Origin: Dyella lutea
GTDB taxonomy: Bacteria > Pseudomonadota > Gammaproteobacteria > Xanthomonadales > Rhodanobacteraceae
NCBI RefSeq assembly: GCF_024158035.1
Contig: NZ_JAMZEK010000001.1
Coordinates: 62,001 to 126,000 of the forward strand
Direction: 5' to 3'
Length of the DNA: 64,000 nucleotides
The number at the start of each line of letters is the position of its first letter. Within the stretch, counting starts at the first letter, position 1. This document shows, one piece after another, positions 29,938 through 37,475 of the stretch. Both the position numbers and the translations under genes were made by a program. The notes beneath the pieces were generated by a model. That model was not told the DNA's origin and made no database searches. It worked only from the letters and a program-made list of their open reading frames with translations.

Positions 29938-30348
29938 ATGTGGCTCGAACCGCTCCGGATGTTCTTCCTCACCCGCCCACTCACCTTCGCCACCGCCGGC
30001 CTGTTCCGGCTCTCACCCCTGGTCGGCGTGTCCGCGTGGCACGCGGTGGTCCGCCGCCCGCCCACACACGGCTGGTGGCTGGCCGCCTGGACAGCCAGCG
30101 CGGCGCTGATCGTGCTGATGGCCGTGGTCGAGCGGCGCTGCAGCACCCGCGACCGGTCCTTCCATGGCGGCATGCTGGTGATCGCCGCCTCCACCTCCTC
30201 GCGCTGGATCGTGCCGGACCTGCTGCTGGTGCCGGCCAGCCTGCTGTTCGCGCAGGCGATCGCCTGCCTGATCGCGCTGGGCAGTGATCCGGCGCAGGAG
30301 TTTCAGGAGCTGGTGCATGCGTTCTACCGGCACCGCCTGTCCTCGTGA
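29938..30348 (+). CDS. small hypothetical membrane protein
   Basis: The 136-residue product has two to three hydrophobic segments (LTFATAGLFRLSPLVG, WLAAWTASAALIVLMAVV, LLLVPASLLFAQAIACLIAL) and no recognisable domain. Start ATG 29938 is chosen because AGGAGG at 29923-29928 is nine bases away; ATG 29929 abuts the ribosome site. It follows ubiE by 47 bp and precedes another membrane-protein gene by 10 bp. Confidence 0.65.
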   Translation: MWLEPLRMFFLTRPLTFATAGLFRLSPLVGVSAWHAVVRRPPTHGWWLAAWTASAALIVLMAVVERRCSTRDRSFHGGMLVIAASTSSRWIVPDLLLVPASLLFAQAIACLIALGSDPAQEFQELVHAFYRHRLSS

Positions 30349-30358
30349 TCGTGCCCCG

Positions 30359-31195
30359 ATGACATCCCGCGCCCCCGACCCACGCTCCGCGCCGACGGGT
30401 GGCCGCGCACGCGGACTGGCGCTGGTGGCGCTGCTCGCCGGCGTGTTCGCGCTGGGCCTGCAGTTCGCACTGACGCTGGCGACGGTGCACCGGCAGGGCT
30501 TCGGCGCCGAGCGGGCGCTGTGGATCTACCTCGGCTACTTCACCATCCTCACCAACGCGCTCGGCGCGCTCTCGCTGGCGCGGCTGGCGGCCGGCCACCG
30601 CGACGGCCTGTTCGCCCGCGACGAGGACGTCACCGCGATCGCCGCCAGCCTGCTGATCGTCGGCCTGGTCTACAACCTCGTGCTGCGCCAGACCTGGCAC
30701 CCGACCGGCTGGGCCGAGGTCACCGACGAGCTCCTGCACGTGGCGATGCCGCTGCTCTACCTGGCGACCTGGTGGGTCGCCGGACGCGGCCAGGCCGTCT
30801 CGCGTTCGCGCCTGCTGGCCTGGATGGCTTACCCGATCGCGTACCTCGCGTACGCGCTGGGTCGTGCCGCGCTCGACGGCCGCTATCCCTACCCGTTCCT
30901 CGACGTCGCAACGCTGGGATGGCTACGGGTGCTGGGCAACGCGGCGCTGATCGGCCTCGCGTTCCTCGGGATTGGCGCCGCGCTGGCCTGGCTGGCCGCG
31001 CGGCGCCCCCCTGCGGCCGGCGCTCAGCGGGCGCGCAGGTCCGCCGTGATCGTGCCGACCTCGGCCGATTCCACGTCGTGCGGCGTATCGCGCCAGGTCT
31101 CGGCCAGCGCCTCGTCGTACCAGCGGCGCATCGAGGGCAACGCGAGCATGCGCTCGACCCAGCCGCTCGCCTCGGGTGAGAGCGACAGCCCGTAG
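30359..31195 (+). CDS. Pr6Pr-like polytopic membrane protein
   Basis: The 278-residue product carries about six transmembrane segments. The pattern YLGYFTILTNALGALSLARLA followed by LVYNLVLRQTWHPTGWAEVTDELLHVAMPLLYL and PYPFLDVATLG resembles the Pr6Pr family of membrane proteins, whose function is unknown. The last ~60 residues (after LAWLAARRPP) are hydrophilic, look non-native and are read from the antisense of the convergent GST gene. The original protein probably ended near 31020, and this extension came from loss of a stop codon or is a wrong end. Confidence 0.6.
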   Translation: MTSRAPDPRSAPTGGRARGLALVALLAGVFALGLQFALTLATVHRQGFGAERALWIYLGYFTILTNALGALSLARLAAGHRDGLFARDEDVTAIAASLLIVGLVYNLVLRQTWHPTGWAEVTDELLHVAMPLLYLATWWVAGRGQAVSRSRLLAWMAYPIAYLAYALGRAALDGRYPYPFLDVATLGWLRVLGNAALIGLAFLGIGAALAWLAARRPPAAGAQRARRSAVIVPTSADSTSCGVSRQVSASASSYQRRIEGNASMRSTQPLASGESDSP

Positions 31196-31704
31196 GTCTG
31201 CACGCGGAACGCCACCGGCGCGTAGAACGCGTCCACCGCGGTGAAGCGGTCGCCTGCCAGGAACGGGCCACCGAAATGCTGCAGGCCCTCGCGCCACAGC
31301 TCGTCGATGCGTGCCACGTCGGCAGCCAGCTGCGGGCCGATCTCGTGCAGGCGGATGCGCAGGCCGCAGCTCATCGAGCACTGCTGGCGCAGCGCGCCGA
31401 AGCCCGAGTGCATTTCCGCCGTCGCGCAGCGCGCCCAGGTACGCGCGGCGGCGTCCTGCGGCCACGCCGGATAGTGCTCGGCGAGGTACTCGACGATCGC
31501 CAGCGAGTCCCACACCACGGTGTCGCCGTCGCGCAGGCAGGGCACGCGGCCGTTCGGCGAGAAGGCGCGGAAGGCCTCCCAGTTGGAACCGGGCGCGAAC
31601 GGGTGCATCCGTTCCTCGAATGGCACGCCCAGCTGGTGCAGCAGCACCCATGGCCGCAGCGACCACGACGAGTAGTTCTTGTTGGCGATGTGCAGGGTGA
31701 TCAT
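31024..31704 (-). CDS. glutathione S-transferase family protein
   Basis: The 226-residue product opens MITLHIANKNYSSWSLRPWVLL, an N-terminal thioredoxin-fold GST of the group with a NYSSWSLR segment carrying the likely catalytic serines. GRVPCLRDGDTVVWDSLAIVEYLAEHYP is the glutathione-binding turn (cis-Pro, Asp-Ser). The C-terminal helical domain follows. It probably conjugates or reduces electrophiles with glutathione in the cytosol. ATG 31704 is preferred to 31713 because GAGG then lies at a normal distance. Its 3' end overlaps the convergent gene by 172 bp. Confidence 0.88.
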   Translation of the reverse strand: MITLHIANKNYSSWSLRPWVLLHQLGVPFEERMHPFAPGSNWEAFRAFSPNGRVPCLRDGDTVVWDSLAIVEYLAEHYPAWPQDAAARTWARCATAEMHSGFGALRQQCSMSCGLRIRLHEIGPQLAADVARIDELWREGLQHFGGPFLAGDRFTAVDAFYAPVAFRVQTYGLSLSPEASGWVERMLALPSMRRWYDEALAETWRDTPHDVESAEVGTITADLRAR

Positions 31705-31832
31705 GCGGAACATCCTCTTCGGTCACGGACAAAACGGAATTTCCTGCGGCGCGCGGGCCATATGACGCATGGATCGACGGAGACCGCGTGCGTATGCTCT
31801 CCGATCCTCAAACATCGCGCGCCCGATCCGCC

Positions 31833-33554
31833 ATGACCAGCAAGCCACCCCGCGACGAAACCCCTTCCCGCACGCCCGACGCGCCGCGCGATCCGCAGCG
31901 GCGACGCCTGCTCGGCGGGCTGGCGGTGGCCAGTGCCGGCCTGGCGCTGGGTGGCGAGTCGGCGCGCGCGGCGATGGCCGCGACACCGTCCGGGACCGCG
32001 GTCGTCGACGACACCGCAATGGACACGCTGCTGCGCGAGCACATCGACCACGTGGTGGTGCTGTTCGCGGAGAACCGCAGCTTCAACAACCTGTTCGCCG
32101 GCTTCCCGGGCCTGGCCGAGCCTCTGCAGGCGCTGCCGCCGGAACGCGCGGTGCAGATGGATCGCGACGGCACGCCGCTGAAGACGCTGCCGCCGATCTG
32201 GCACGGCCTGGTGCCGCACGCACAGACGGTCAACCACCGCACGTATCACGTGCGCGAAGCCGACCTCACCGGCCTGCCCAATGCGCCGTTCGCGCTGCAC
32301 ACGCCCGATGGCGAGCCGCTGCCGCAGGGCGTGGTGACGCGCGACCTGATCCACGCGTTCTACCAGAACCAGATGCAGATCAACGGCGGACGCAATGACG
32401 GCTTCGCCGCGTGGGGCGACTCCGGCGCGCTGGTGATGGGCCACTACGGCGACAACGCGGTGAACCTGCGGCTGTGGCGACTGGCCGAGCAGTACACGCT
32501 GTGCGACCGCTTCTTCATGGGTGCCTTCGGCGGCTCGTTCCTCAACCACCAGTACCTGATCGCCGCGCAACCGCCGTTCTATCCCGACGCGGACAAGAGC
32601 CCGGCGCAATACAACATCGCGGTCACCGAGAGCGGCCGCGTCGACGATTCGCGTCTGAAGGTCGCCCACGACTCGCCGGCCAGCGCGATGGACGGCAAGC
32701 CGAAGTTCGAGGGACGCTCCACGCTGACCCCGGACTTCCATGCCGTGAACACCATCGGCCCCGCCTACGCACCGGCCTTCACCCAGGACCCCACCGATCC
32801 GACCCGTGCCGACCCGGCCAGCCCGAACACCCTGCCGCCGCAGCACCACAAGCACATCGGCGACATGCTCTCGGCCAAGGGCATCGACTGGGCCTGGTAT
32901 GCCGGCGCATTCCAGGCCGCGCTGGACGGCCACGGCGACGGCCCCGAGGGCGAGTTCCCGGACCGGCCGAACTTCCAGGTGCACCACCAGCCGTTCAACT
33001 ACTTCGCTTCGCTGGCTCCCGGCACCGCGACACGCAGGCAGCACCTGCGCGACGGCGGCCTGGGCGAGACCGCTCCGGGCAACAAGTTCATCGCCGATGC
33101 GCTGGCCGGCACGCTGCCGCCGGTGGCGTTCTACAAGCCGCAGGGCAACCTCAACATGCACGCCGGCTATTCCGACGTGGAGGCTGGCGACCGCCATCTC
33201 GCCCGCGTCGTGCAGACGCTGCAGAAGAGCCCGCAGTGGAAGAAGATGCTGATCGTCATCACCTTCGACGAGAACGGCGGCTGGTGGGACCACGTCGCGC
33301 CGCCGACCGGCGACCGCTGGGGCCCGGGCACGCGCATCCCGGCGATCATCGTCTCGCCGTGGGCGAAGAGGGGCCACGTCGACCACACCACCTACGACAC
33401 CGGCTCGATCGCCCGCTTCATCACCCGCCGCTTCGGGCTGGAGAAGCTGCCCGGGCTGGCGCTGCGCGAGGAGGCCATGCTCGCCGCCGGCGGTCCGGCG
33501 CCCGGCGACCTCACCGCGGCGCTGGATTTCGGGCGAACGAAGCGCAACGGCTGA
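31833..33554 (+). CDS. TAT-exported phosphoesterase (AcpA/phospholipase C superfamily)
   Basis: The 573-residue product has a twin-arginine signal (DPQRRRLLGGLAVASAGLAL, residues ~20-40). The mature enzyme shows the phospholipase C/acid phosphatase superfamily pattern: HVVVLFAENRSFNNLFAGFPG (metal-binding Glu-Asn near residue 80), CDRFFMGAFGGSFLNHQYLIA, and the late metal site VITFDENGGWWDHVAPP. It resembles AcpA-type acid phosphatases more than haemolytic phospholipase C, because the C-terminal domain pair is absent. It probably acts in the periplasm or outside, releasing phosphate from organic esters. An upstream in-frame ATG at 31788 would push the TAT motif inward, so 31833 is used. Confidence 0.85.
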   Translation: MTSKPPRDETPSRTPDAPRDPQRRRLLGGLAVASAGLALGGESARAAMAATPSGTAVVDDTAMDTLLREHIDHVVVLFAENRSFNNLFAGFPGLAEPLQALPPERAVQMDRDGTPLKTLPPIWHGLVPHAQTVNHRTYHVREADLTGLPNAPFALHTPDGEPLPQGVVTRDLIHAFYQNQMQINGGRNDGFAAWGDSGALVMGHYGDNAVNLRLWRLAEQYTLCDRFFMGAFGGSFLNHQYLIAAQPPFYPDADKSPAQYNIAVTESGRVDDSRLKVAHDSPASAMDGKPKFEGRSTLTPDFHAVNTIGPAYAPAFTQDPTDPTRADPASPNTLPPQHHKHIGDMLSAKGIDWAWYAGAFQAALDGHGDGPEGEFPDRPNFQVHHQPFNYFASLAPGTATRRQHLRDGGLGETAPGNKFIADALAGTLPPVAFYKPQGNLNMHAGYSDVEAGDRHLARVVQTLQKSPQWKKMLIVITFDENGGWWDHVAPPTGDRWGPGTRIPAIIVSPWAKRGHVDHTTYDTGSIARFITRRFGLEKLPGLALREEAMLAAGGPAPGDLTAALDFGRTKRNG

Positions 33555-33654
33555 GTCGACGCTCTTTGGGTCAGGCGTGATGGCGCCCGAAGCTCTGGTG
33601 GTTTCGCGACACCGCGCGCGGGTCCCGATACGCCCGGAATTTACGCCGCGTCCA

Positions 33655-33713
33655 TCGCGCACGGGGTGCGCTCCTACCACTGCCGGCGCGGTAGGAGCGC
33701 ACCCTGTGCGCGA
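33655..33713. repeat. GTAG-type REP doublet, copy 2
   Basis: A 23-bp unit at 33655-33677 (ending GCGCTCCTAC) faces its complement at 33691-33713 (starting GTAGGAGCGC), matching at 22 of 23 positions, with a 13-base centre. It has the GTAGGAG head of copy 1 at 15245 but a different stem (GCGCAC). It lies in the 185-bp gap between convergent genes, where nothing else is seen. Confidence 0.85.
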
Positions 33714-33739
33714 CCGCCTTTCGAGCCGGCATGAATCGC

Positions 33740-34657
33740 TCAGGGCTCGCACGCCGCCACGTCGCGCGGCGCCGGCGGCAGCGCCCGCCGCCGGGTGTTC
33801 GCCAGCACCACGCCGGCCACGGTGACCACGCCGCCGACCAGGGTCAGCGGCCCCGGCCGCTCGCCCAGCCAGAACCAGCCGATCAACACCGCGATCGGCG
33901 GCGAGAAGTAGATGAAGCTGGACACCTGCGAGGCCGAGCTGCGGTGGATCGCCAAGTTCCACGCGATGTAGCCGACGAACGTCGGCGCCACGCCCAGCCA
34001 AACCAGCGACGCGATCGCCGGCCAGGGCGCAGCGGCCAGCGCCTGCGGCAGGTGCATGCCGAACGGCAGCGCGCCCAGCGTGCCGGCGAAGAAGCCGAAC
34101 GCGGTGACACCCAGCGCGCTGCTGCGCGCGAAGTAGGGCTTCACGCCGACGAAGTAGATCGCCGAGGCCAGCACGCTGACCAATACCAGCGCGGCCATCG
34201 GCTCGAAGCGCACCTGCCTGCCGCTTGCCAACACCACCAGCACCACGCCGACCAACGCCACGCCGAGACCGACCAGCGTGCGCGCGGGCAACCGCTCGCG
34301 CAGCCAGATCGCCGACCAGGCCGCGGTCGCCGCCGGCACCAGCGAGATCAGGATCGATGCCGTTCCGCTGGCGATGCGCGTCTCCGCGTGATTCAGGCAC
34401 AGGTGGTAGACGGTGAAGCCGATCACCCCCAGCAGCGCCAGGCCCGGCCATTCGCGCCGCGCCGGCAGCGGCACGCGGCGGACGGTGAGGAACAGGCCGA
34501 AGCACAGCGAGGCGATCGCCAGCCGTGCCAGCGCCACTTCGCCGGGGGTGAAGGCGGCCAGCGCGTAGGCGATCGCCGCATAGGCCGAGGACCAGGTGAG
34601 CAGGGCGACGCCAACCAGCGCCAGGGCGCGGGCATCGAGTCGTTCGGGGCTAGCCAT
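33740..34657 (-). CDS. EamA-family (DMT) transporter
   Basis: The 305-residue inner-membrane protein has ten hydrophobic segments in two EamA repeats. The first repeat has VALLTWSSAYAAIAYALAAFTPGEVALAR, the second ASAIYFVGVKPYFARSSALG and SSFIYFSPPIAVLIGWFWLGE. DMT exporters of this group move amino acids or other small metabolites out of the cell. It is divergent from an Lrp/AsnC regulator across 124 bp holding a palindrome, an arrangement typical of regulator-exporter pairs. The frame is open upstream to 34810, but MASPERLD at 34657 gives the expected N terminus. Confidence 0.87.
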   Translation of the reverse strand: MASPERLDARALALVGVALLTWSSAYAAIAYALAAFTPGEVALARLAIASLCFGLFLTVRRVPLPARREWPGLALLGVIGFTVYHLCLNHAETRIASGTASILISLVPAATAAWSAIWLRERLPARTLVGLGVALVGVVLVVLASGRQVRFEPMAALVLVSVLASAIYFVGVKPYFARSSALGVTAFGFFAGTLGALPFGMHLPQALAAAPWPAIASLVWLGVAPTFVGYIAWNLAIHRSSASQVSSFIYFSPPIAVLIGWFWLGERPGPLTLVGGVVTVAGVVLANTRRRALPPAPRDVAACEP

Positions 34658-34699
34658 GGTGAACAGATCCGGGGACGGGGAAGTGCGCATGCTAGTGAG

Positions 34700-34736
34700 C
34701 AGCCCCGTCGCCATGAATAATGGATCGACGGGGCTG
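34700..34736. promoter_or_regulatory. palindromic operator between EamA exporter and Lrp-type regulator
   Basis: CAGCCCCGTCG-CCAT at 34700-34714 and ATGGAT-CGACGGGGCTG at 34720-34736 form an inverted repeat: 11 bp outer arms are perfect, the CCAT/ATGG inner part pairs after a 2-base offset, and the centre is AT-rich. It lies midway between the two divergent start codons, where an autoregulating Lrp-family protein would bind. Confidence 0.6.
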
Positions 34737-34781
34737 ACCGTGCCTCGCCATCGAATCAATGATTCTTCAGGGAGAGACACC

Positions 34782-35276
34782 GTGGATTCCAAACCCGATA
34801 TCGACGCCAAGGACTGGCAACTGCTCGAGGCGCTGCAGGCTGACGCGCGCCTGGGCTACGCCGAGCTCGGTCGGCTGGTGCACCTGTCGGCGCCGGCGGT
34901 GGCCGAGCGGGTGAAGCGGCTGGAGGAGGCCGGGGTGATCCGCGGCTACCGCGCCGTGGTCGACCCCCGGCGACTGGGCTACAGCATCGACGCGATGGTG
35001 CGGCTGCGTTGCGATGGCGGCGTGTGCAAGCGCATCGGCGAGATCGTCGAGGACATCCCCGAGGTGCTCGACTGCCGGCGACTGGCCGGCGAGGACTCGG
35101 CCCTGCTGCACCTGGTGGCGATGTCGATTGCCCATCTGGAAACCGTGCTCGACCGCCTGCTGAAGATCCATCCCAGCATCAGCACCACCACCCTGGTGGT
35201 ACTGCAGGCACCTCACGTGAACCGCCCGATCACCCGCACGATGTGGAATGCCGCCGCCGCCCTGCCGGTGGACTAG
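34782..35276 (+). CDS. Lrp/AsnC family transcriptional regulator
   Basis: The 164-residue protein has an N-terminal winged helix (DAKDWQLLEALQADARLGYAELGRLVHLSAPAVAERVKRLEEAGVIRGY, positions ~7-57) and a C-terminal RAM effector-binding domain. Start is GTG at 34782 with CAGGGAGAG upstream. It is probably an amino-acid-sensing octamer or dimer controlling its divergent neighbour, the EamA exporter. The 3' end is 29 bp from the pip start, so pip may share its transcript. Confidence 0.9.
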   Translation: MDSKPDIDAKDWQLLEALQADARLGYAELGRLVHLSAPAVAERVKRLEEAGVIRGYRAVVDPRRLGYSIDAMVRLRCDGGVCKRIGEIVEDIPEVLDCRRLAGEDSALLHLVAMSIAHLETVLDRLLKIHPSISTTTLVVLQAPHVNRPITRTMWNAAAALPVD

Positions 35277-35305
35277 GCTGGTCGCCCACCCTCACGGAGC
35301 ACGCC

Positions 35306-36283
35306 ATGCGCACGCTGTATCCCGAGATCACGCCGTACGCCACCGAGCACCTGCCGGTAGACGGCCTGCATACGCTTTACGTCGAGCAGTGCGGCAACCC
35401 GGACGGGTTGCCGGTGATCTTCCTGCACGGCGGGCCGGGCGCGGGACTGTCGGACTACCACCGCCGCTTCTTCGATCCGGCGCGCTACCGCATCGTGCTG
35501 TTCGACCAGCGCGGCGCCGGCCAGTCCACGCCGTTCGCCGAGCTCACCGACAACACCACCTGGCATGCGGTGGCCGACATCGAGGCGATCCGCCGGCATC
35601 TGGGCATCGAGCGCTGGGTGGTGTTCGGCGGCTCGTGGGGCTCCACCCTGGCGCTGGCCTACGCGCAGACCCACCCAGAGCGCGCGCTGGCGCTGGTGCT
35701 GCGCGGCATCTTCCTCGGCCGCGACGAGGAGCTGCGCTGGTTCAACGAGATGGACGGCGGCTCGCGGCAGATTTTCCCCGAGCGCTGGGCACGCTTCGTC
35801 GCGCTCATTCCCGAAGCCGAGCGCGACTCCATGCTCGAGGCCTACTGGCGCCGGCTCACCAGCCCGGACGAAGCCACCCGGCTGGCCGCGGCGCACGCGT
35901 GGAGTGCCTGGGAAGGCGGCGGCACCACCCTGGTGCACGATCCGGACGGCGGCGGCGACTTCGACGATCCGCACCGCGCGGTAAGCCTGGCGCTGATGGA
36001 GGCGCACTACTTCCGCCACCGCATCTTCCTGGAGCCGGACCAGCTGCTGCACGGCGTCGACCGCATCCGGCACATCCCGACGACGATCGTGCACGGCCGC
36101 TACGACATCATCTGCCCGATGAAAAGCGCCTGGGACCTGTCCCAGGCCTGGCCCGAGGCCGAGCTGCGCGTGGTGCTGGCCGGCCACAGTGCCGCCGACC
36201 CGGCGATCGTCGATGCCCTGGTCACCGCCACCGACGCGCTGGCGGATCGTTTCGGTCGTGATGGGGCGATAGCGCGACCATGA
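35306..36283 (+). CDS. pip: proline iminopeptidase
   Basis: The 325-residue alpha/beta hydrolase removes N-terminal proline from peptides. Family S33 motifs are clear: oxyanion HGGPGAG near residue 47, FDQRGAGQSTP, nucleophile elbow GGSWGSTLALAYAQTHPE near residue 110, VHGRYDIICP with the catalytic Asp, and the late GHSAADP where the histidine precedes Ser-Ala. Nothing is missing. It is the last core gene before the integron island; base composition changes soon after its stop. Confidence 0.95.
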   Translation: MRTLYPEITPYATEHLPVDGLHTLYVEQCGNPDGLPVIFLHGGPGAGLSDYHRRFFDPARYRIVLFDQRGAGQSTPFAELTDNTTWHAVADIEAIRRHLGIERWVVFGGSWGSTLALAYAQTHPERALALVLRGIFLGRDEELRWFNEMDGGSRQIFPERWARFVALIPEAERDSMLEAYWRRLTSPDEATRLAAAHAWSAWEGGGTTLVHDPDGGGDFDDPHRAVSLALMEAHYFRHRIFLEPDQLLHGVDRIRHIPTTIVHGRYDIICPMKSAWDLSQAWPEAELRVVLAGHSAADPAIVDALVTATDALADRFGRDGAIARP

Positions 36284-36443
36284 GCACCTTTGGCAGGGAC
36301 TCACTATGGGCGACCGATCGCTCCAGGCTCTGATCGTGCGGGCCATTGACCGGCCGGCAGCACTGCGGCCTCGGAACGGTCCAAGGCGCCTTCCCGGGAC
36401 CGGGCATAGAACCTAATTGCCCCGTCCCCTTTTCAGAGATGCA

Positions 36444-36557
36444 TGCCTGCTCCGTTCGCAGGCTGTAGTGCCGAAGCCGCAAACGCGGACGCACCTGATC
36501 CAGCAACCGCGGCGAATTCGCCTCTGTTACACCCTCGTTTCCGCCTGCGTAACTCAT
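36444..36557 (-). pseudogene. 5' remnant of an integron integrase (intI)
   Basis: Read leftward from an ATG at 36557, this fragment contains PRLLDQVRPRLRLRHYSLRT followed by EQA. That is the opening of IntI tyrosine recombinases (the PRLLDQVR..LR..HYSLRTEQAY block of Xanthomonas-type IntI). Similarity stops after EQA near 36444, where the text becomes unrelated and no SAM-like or catalytic domain follows. Only about 25-38 codons remain, so no recombinase is made. The orientation, divergent from the cassettes that start at 36719, is the standard integron layout. Confidence 0.75.
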
Positions 36558-36713
36558 ACACCCCCACATTCGCCGTGTAACACCGACATCGTGGGGCGCA
36601 ATCCTCGCCAGGAATGTCACGCAAGCGCCTGATGGCGTTTAGTAATTTGCCGCTTGTCCGCCCTGTCGAGAGCCGTGCATACTCGGTGCAACACCCCGGA
36701 TGTGGGGTCTACT

Positions 36714-36725
36714 AAGCGTTAGGGC
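36714..36725 (+). other. attI/cassette-1 recombination junction
   Basis: AAGCGTTAGGGC holds the integron core GTTAGGG at 36718-36724. IntI cuts between G (36718) and TT, so cassette 1 begins at 36719 with TTAGGGC. That heptamer is exactly complementary to GCCCTAA at the start of the cassette's own attC (37147), the diagnostic match of an integrated cassette. The sequence from 36558 to 36713, between intI and this core, would have held attI and the cassette promoter; no clear -35/-10 pair was found. Confidence 0.7.
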
Positions 36726-36727
36726 TT

Positions 36728-37192
36728 ATGCGGAAAGTCGTCGGAATATTCTTGGCAGTCTTTTTCGCGGCGCTTCTGCCGGCGATCTTCTTCGGCACGT
36801 CCCGCGTGGGCTTGCTTGCCTTTGTGCTTGCTTTGCTATGGATTGTTCTGCTCGGCCTTCCTACGTTCTTTATTTTCAACCGCCGCGGTTGGGTCCGCTG
36901 GTGGTCCGCAGCCATCTCTGGCTTCTTTCTAAGCGCTGTGCCCATGGCACTTGTCTCATGGCCTTATCATCCTGATCAAGGTTCCGGGTACAGTGCGTGG
37001 GACGGCCACAAAATGGTCGACTACGTCGTTCGAGGCGTACCTACACACGCTGGATGGGTTCAGTACTTCTTGAGCTCTGGCGGCATGGGGCTCGTGGGGG
37101 CAGCATCTGCTGTCACCTTTTGGGTGGTTTGGAGGCTCACGGTAGGCCCTAACCATTCGTCCAAGCGGACGCGCGTACCGCGCGCCGCTTAA
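36728..37192 (+). CDS. cassette 1 membrane protein, unknown function
   Basis: The 154-residue product has two N-terminal helices (VVGIFLAVFFAALLPAIFFG and LLAFVLALLWIVLLGLPTFFIF), a third segment around AAISGFFLSAVPMALVSWPY, and a fourth late (GGMGLVGAASAVTFWVVWRL). The last ~14 residues (from GPNHSSKRTR) are translated from the attC itself, a common feature of cassette genes. No family was recognised. The ATG is nine bases from the cassette boundary. Codon use is less GC-biased than in neighbouring core genes. Confidence 0.7.
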   Translation: MRKVVGIFLAVFFAALLPAIFFGTSRVGLLAFVLALLWIVLLGLPTFFIFNRRGWVRWWSAAISGFFLSAVPMALVSWPYHPDQGSGYSAWDGHKMVDYVVRGVPTHAGWVQYFLSSGGMGLVGAASAVTFWVVWRLTVGPNHSSKRTRVPRAA

Positions 37193-37206
37193 CTCCAGCG
37201 TTAGGC
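37146..37206 (+). repeat. attC site of cassette 1
   Basis: GCCCTAAC (R'') at 37146 and GTTAGGC (R') at 37200-37206 bracket a long inverted repeat: AAGCGG-A-CGCGCG, a three-base TAC loop, then CGCGCG-CCGCTT. The unpaired A on one side is the extrahelical base that orients attC recombination. Total length is 61 bp, at the short end of attC sites. This folded structure is what IntI recognises as single-stranded DNA. Confidence 0.85.
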
Positions 37207-37211
37207 CCCGC

Positions 37212-37454
37212 ATGAAGATTCCCAATTACGCCCATAAGATCTCTACTTTCCAGAAAGACGGCCAGTGGTTTGTACGCATTGAGCGCCTGCTTCCTGATGG
37301 CACATCCAATTGGCTCAATGACACTCCCCTTCCCGCGCCCAGCCAGCCTGAGGACTGGGATTTGTTCGAGTCCTTTATGGGCAACATCGGTAAGACTGTC
37401 GGTATAGACAGCCCTGGGGTCAGGGCTCATTTCCGCATTGACGGTGATGACTAA
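37212..37454 (+). CDS. cassette 2 small protein, unknown function
   Basis: An 80-residue soluble, acidic protein opening MKIPNYAHKISTFQKDGQWF and ending AHFRIDGDD; it is rich in Trp, Asp and Pro and has no recognised domain. The ATG lies 11 bases after the cassette boundary and the stop 22 bases before the attC, so the reading frame fits the cassette exactly. Confidence 0.65.
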   Translation: MKIPNYAHKISTFQKDGQWFVRIERLLPDGTSNWLNDTPLPAPSQPEDWDLFESFMGNIGKTVGIDSPGVRAHFRIDGDD

Positions 37455-37475
37455 TGGCTGGGTGCGCGCAGGCGG

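Noticed and set aside
36531-36713. A LexA box controlling the integron integrase (TTAGTAAT near 36638).
   Set aside because: Only a half-site is seen and no matching arm at the required spacing; with a truncated intI it would be irrelevant.
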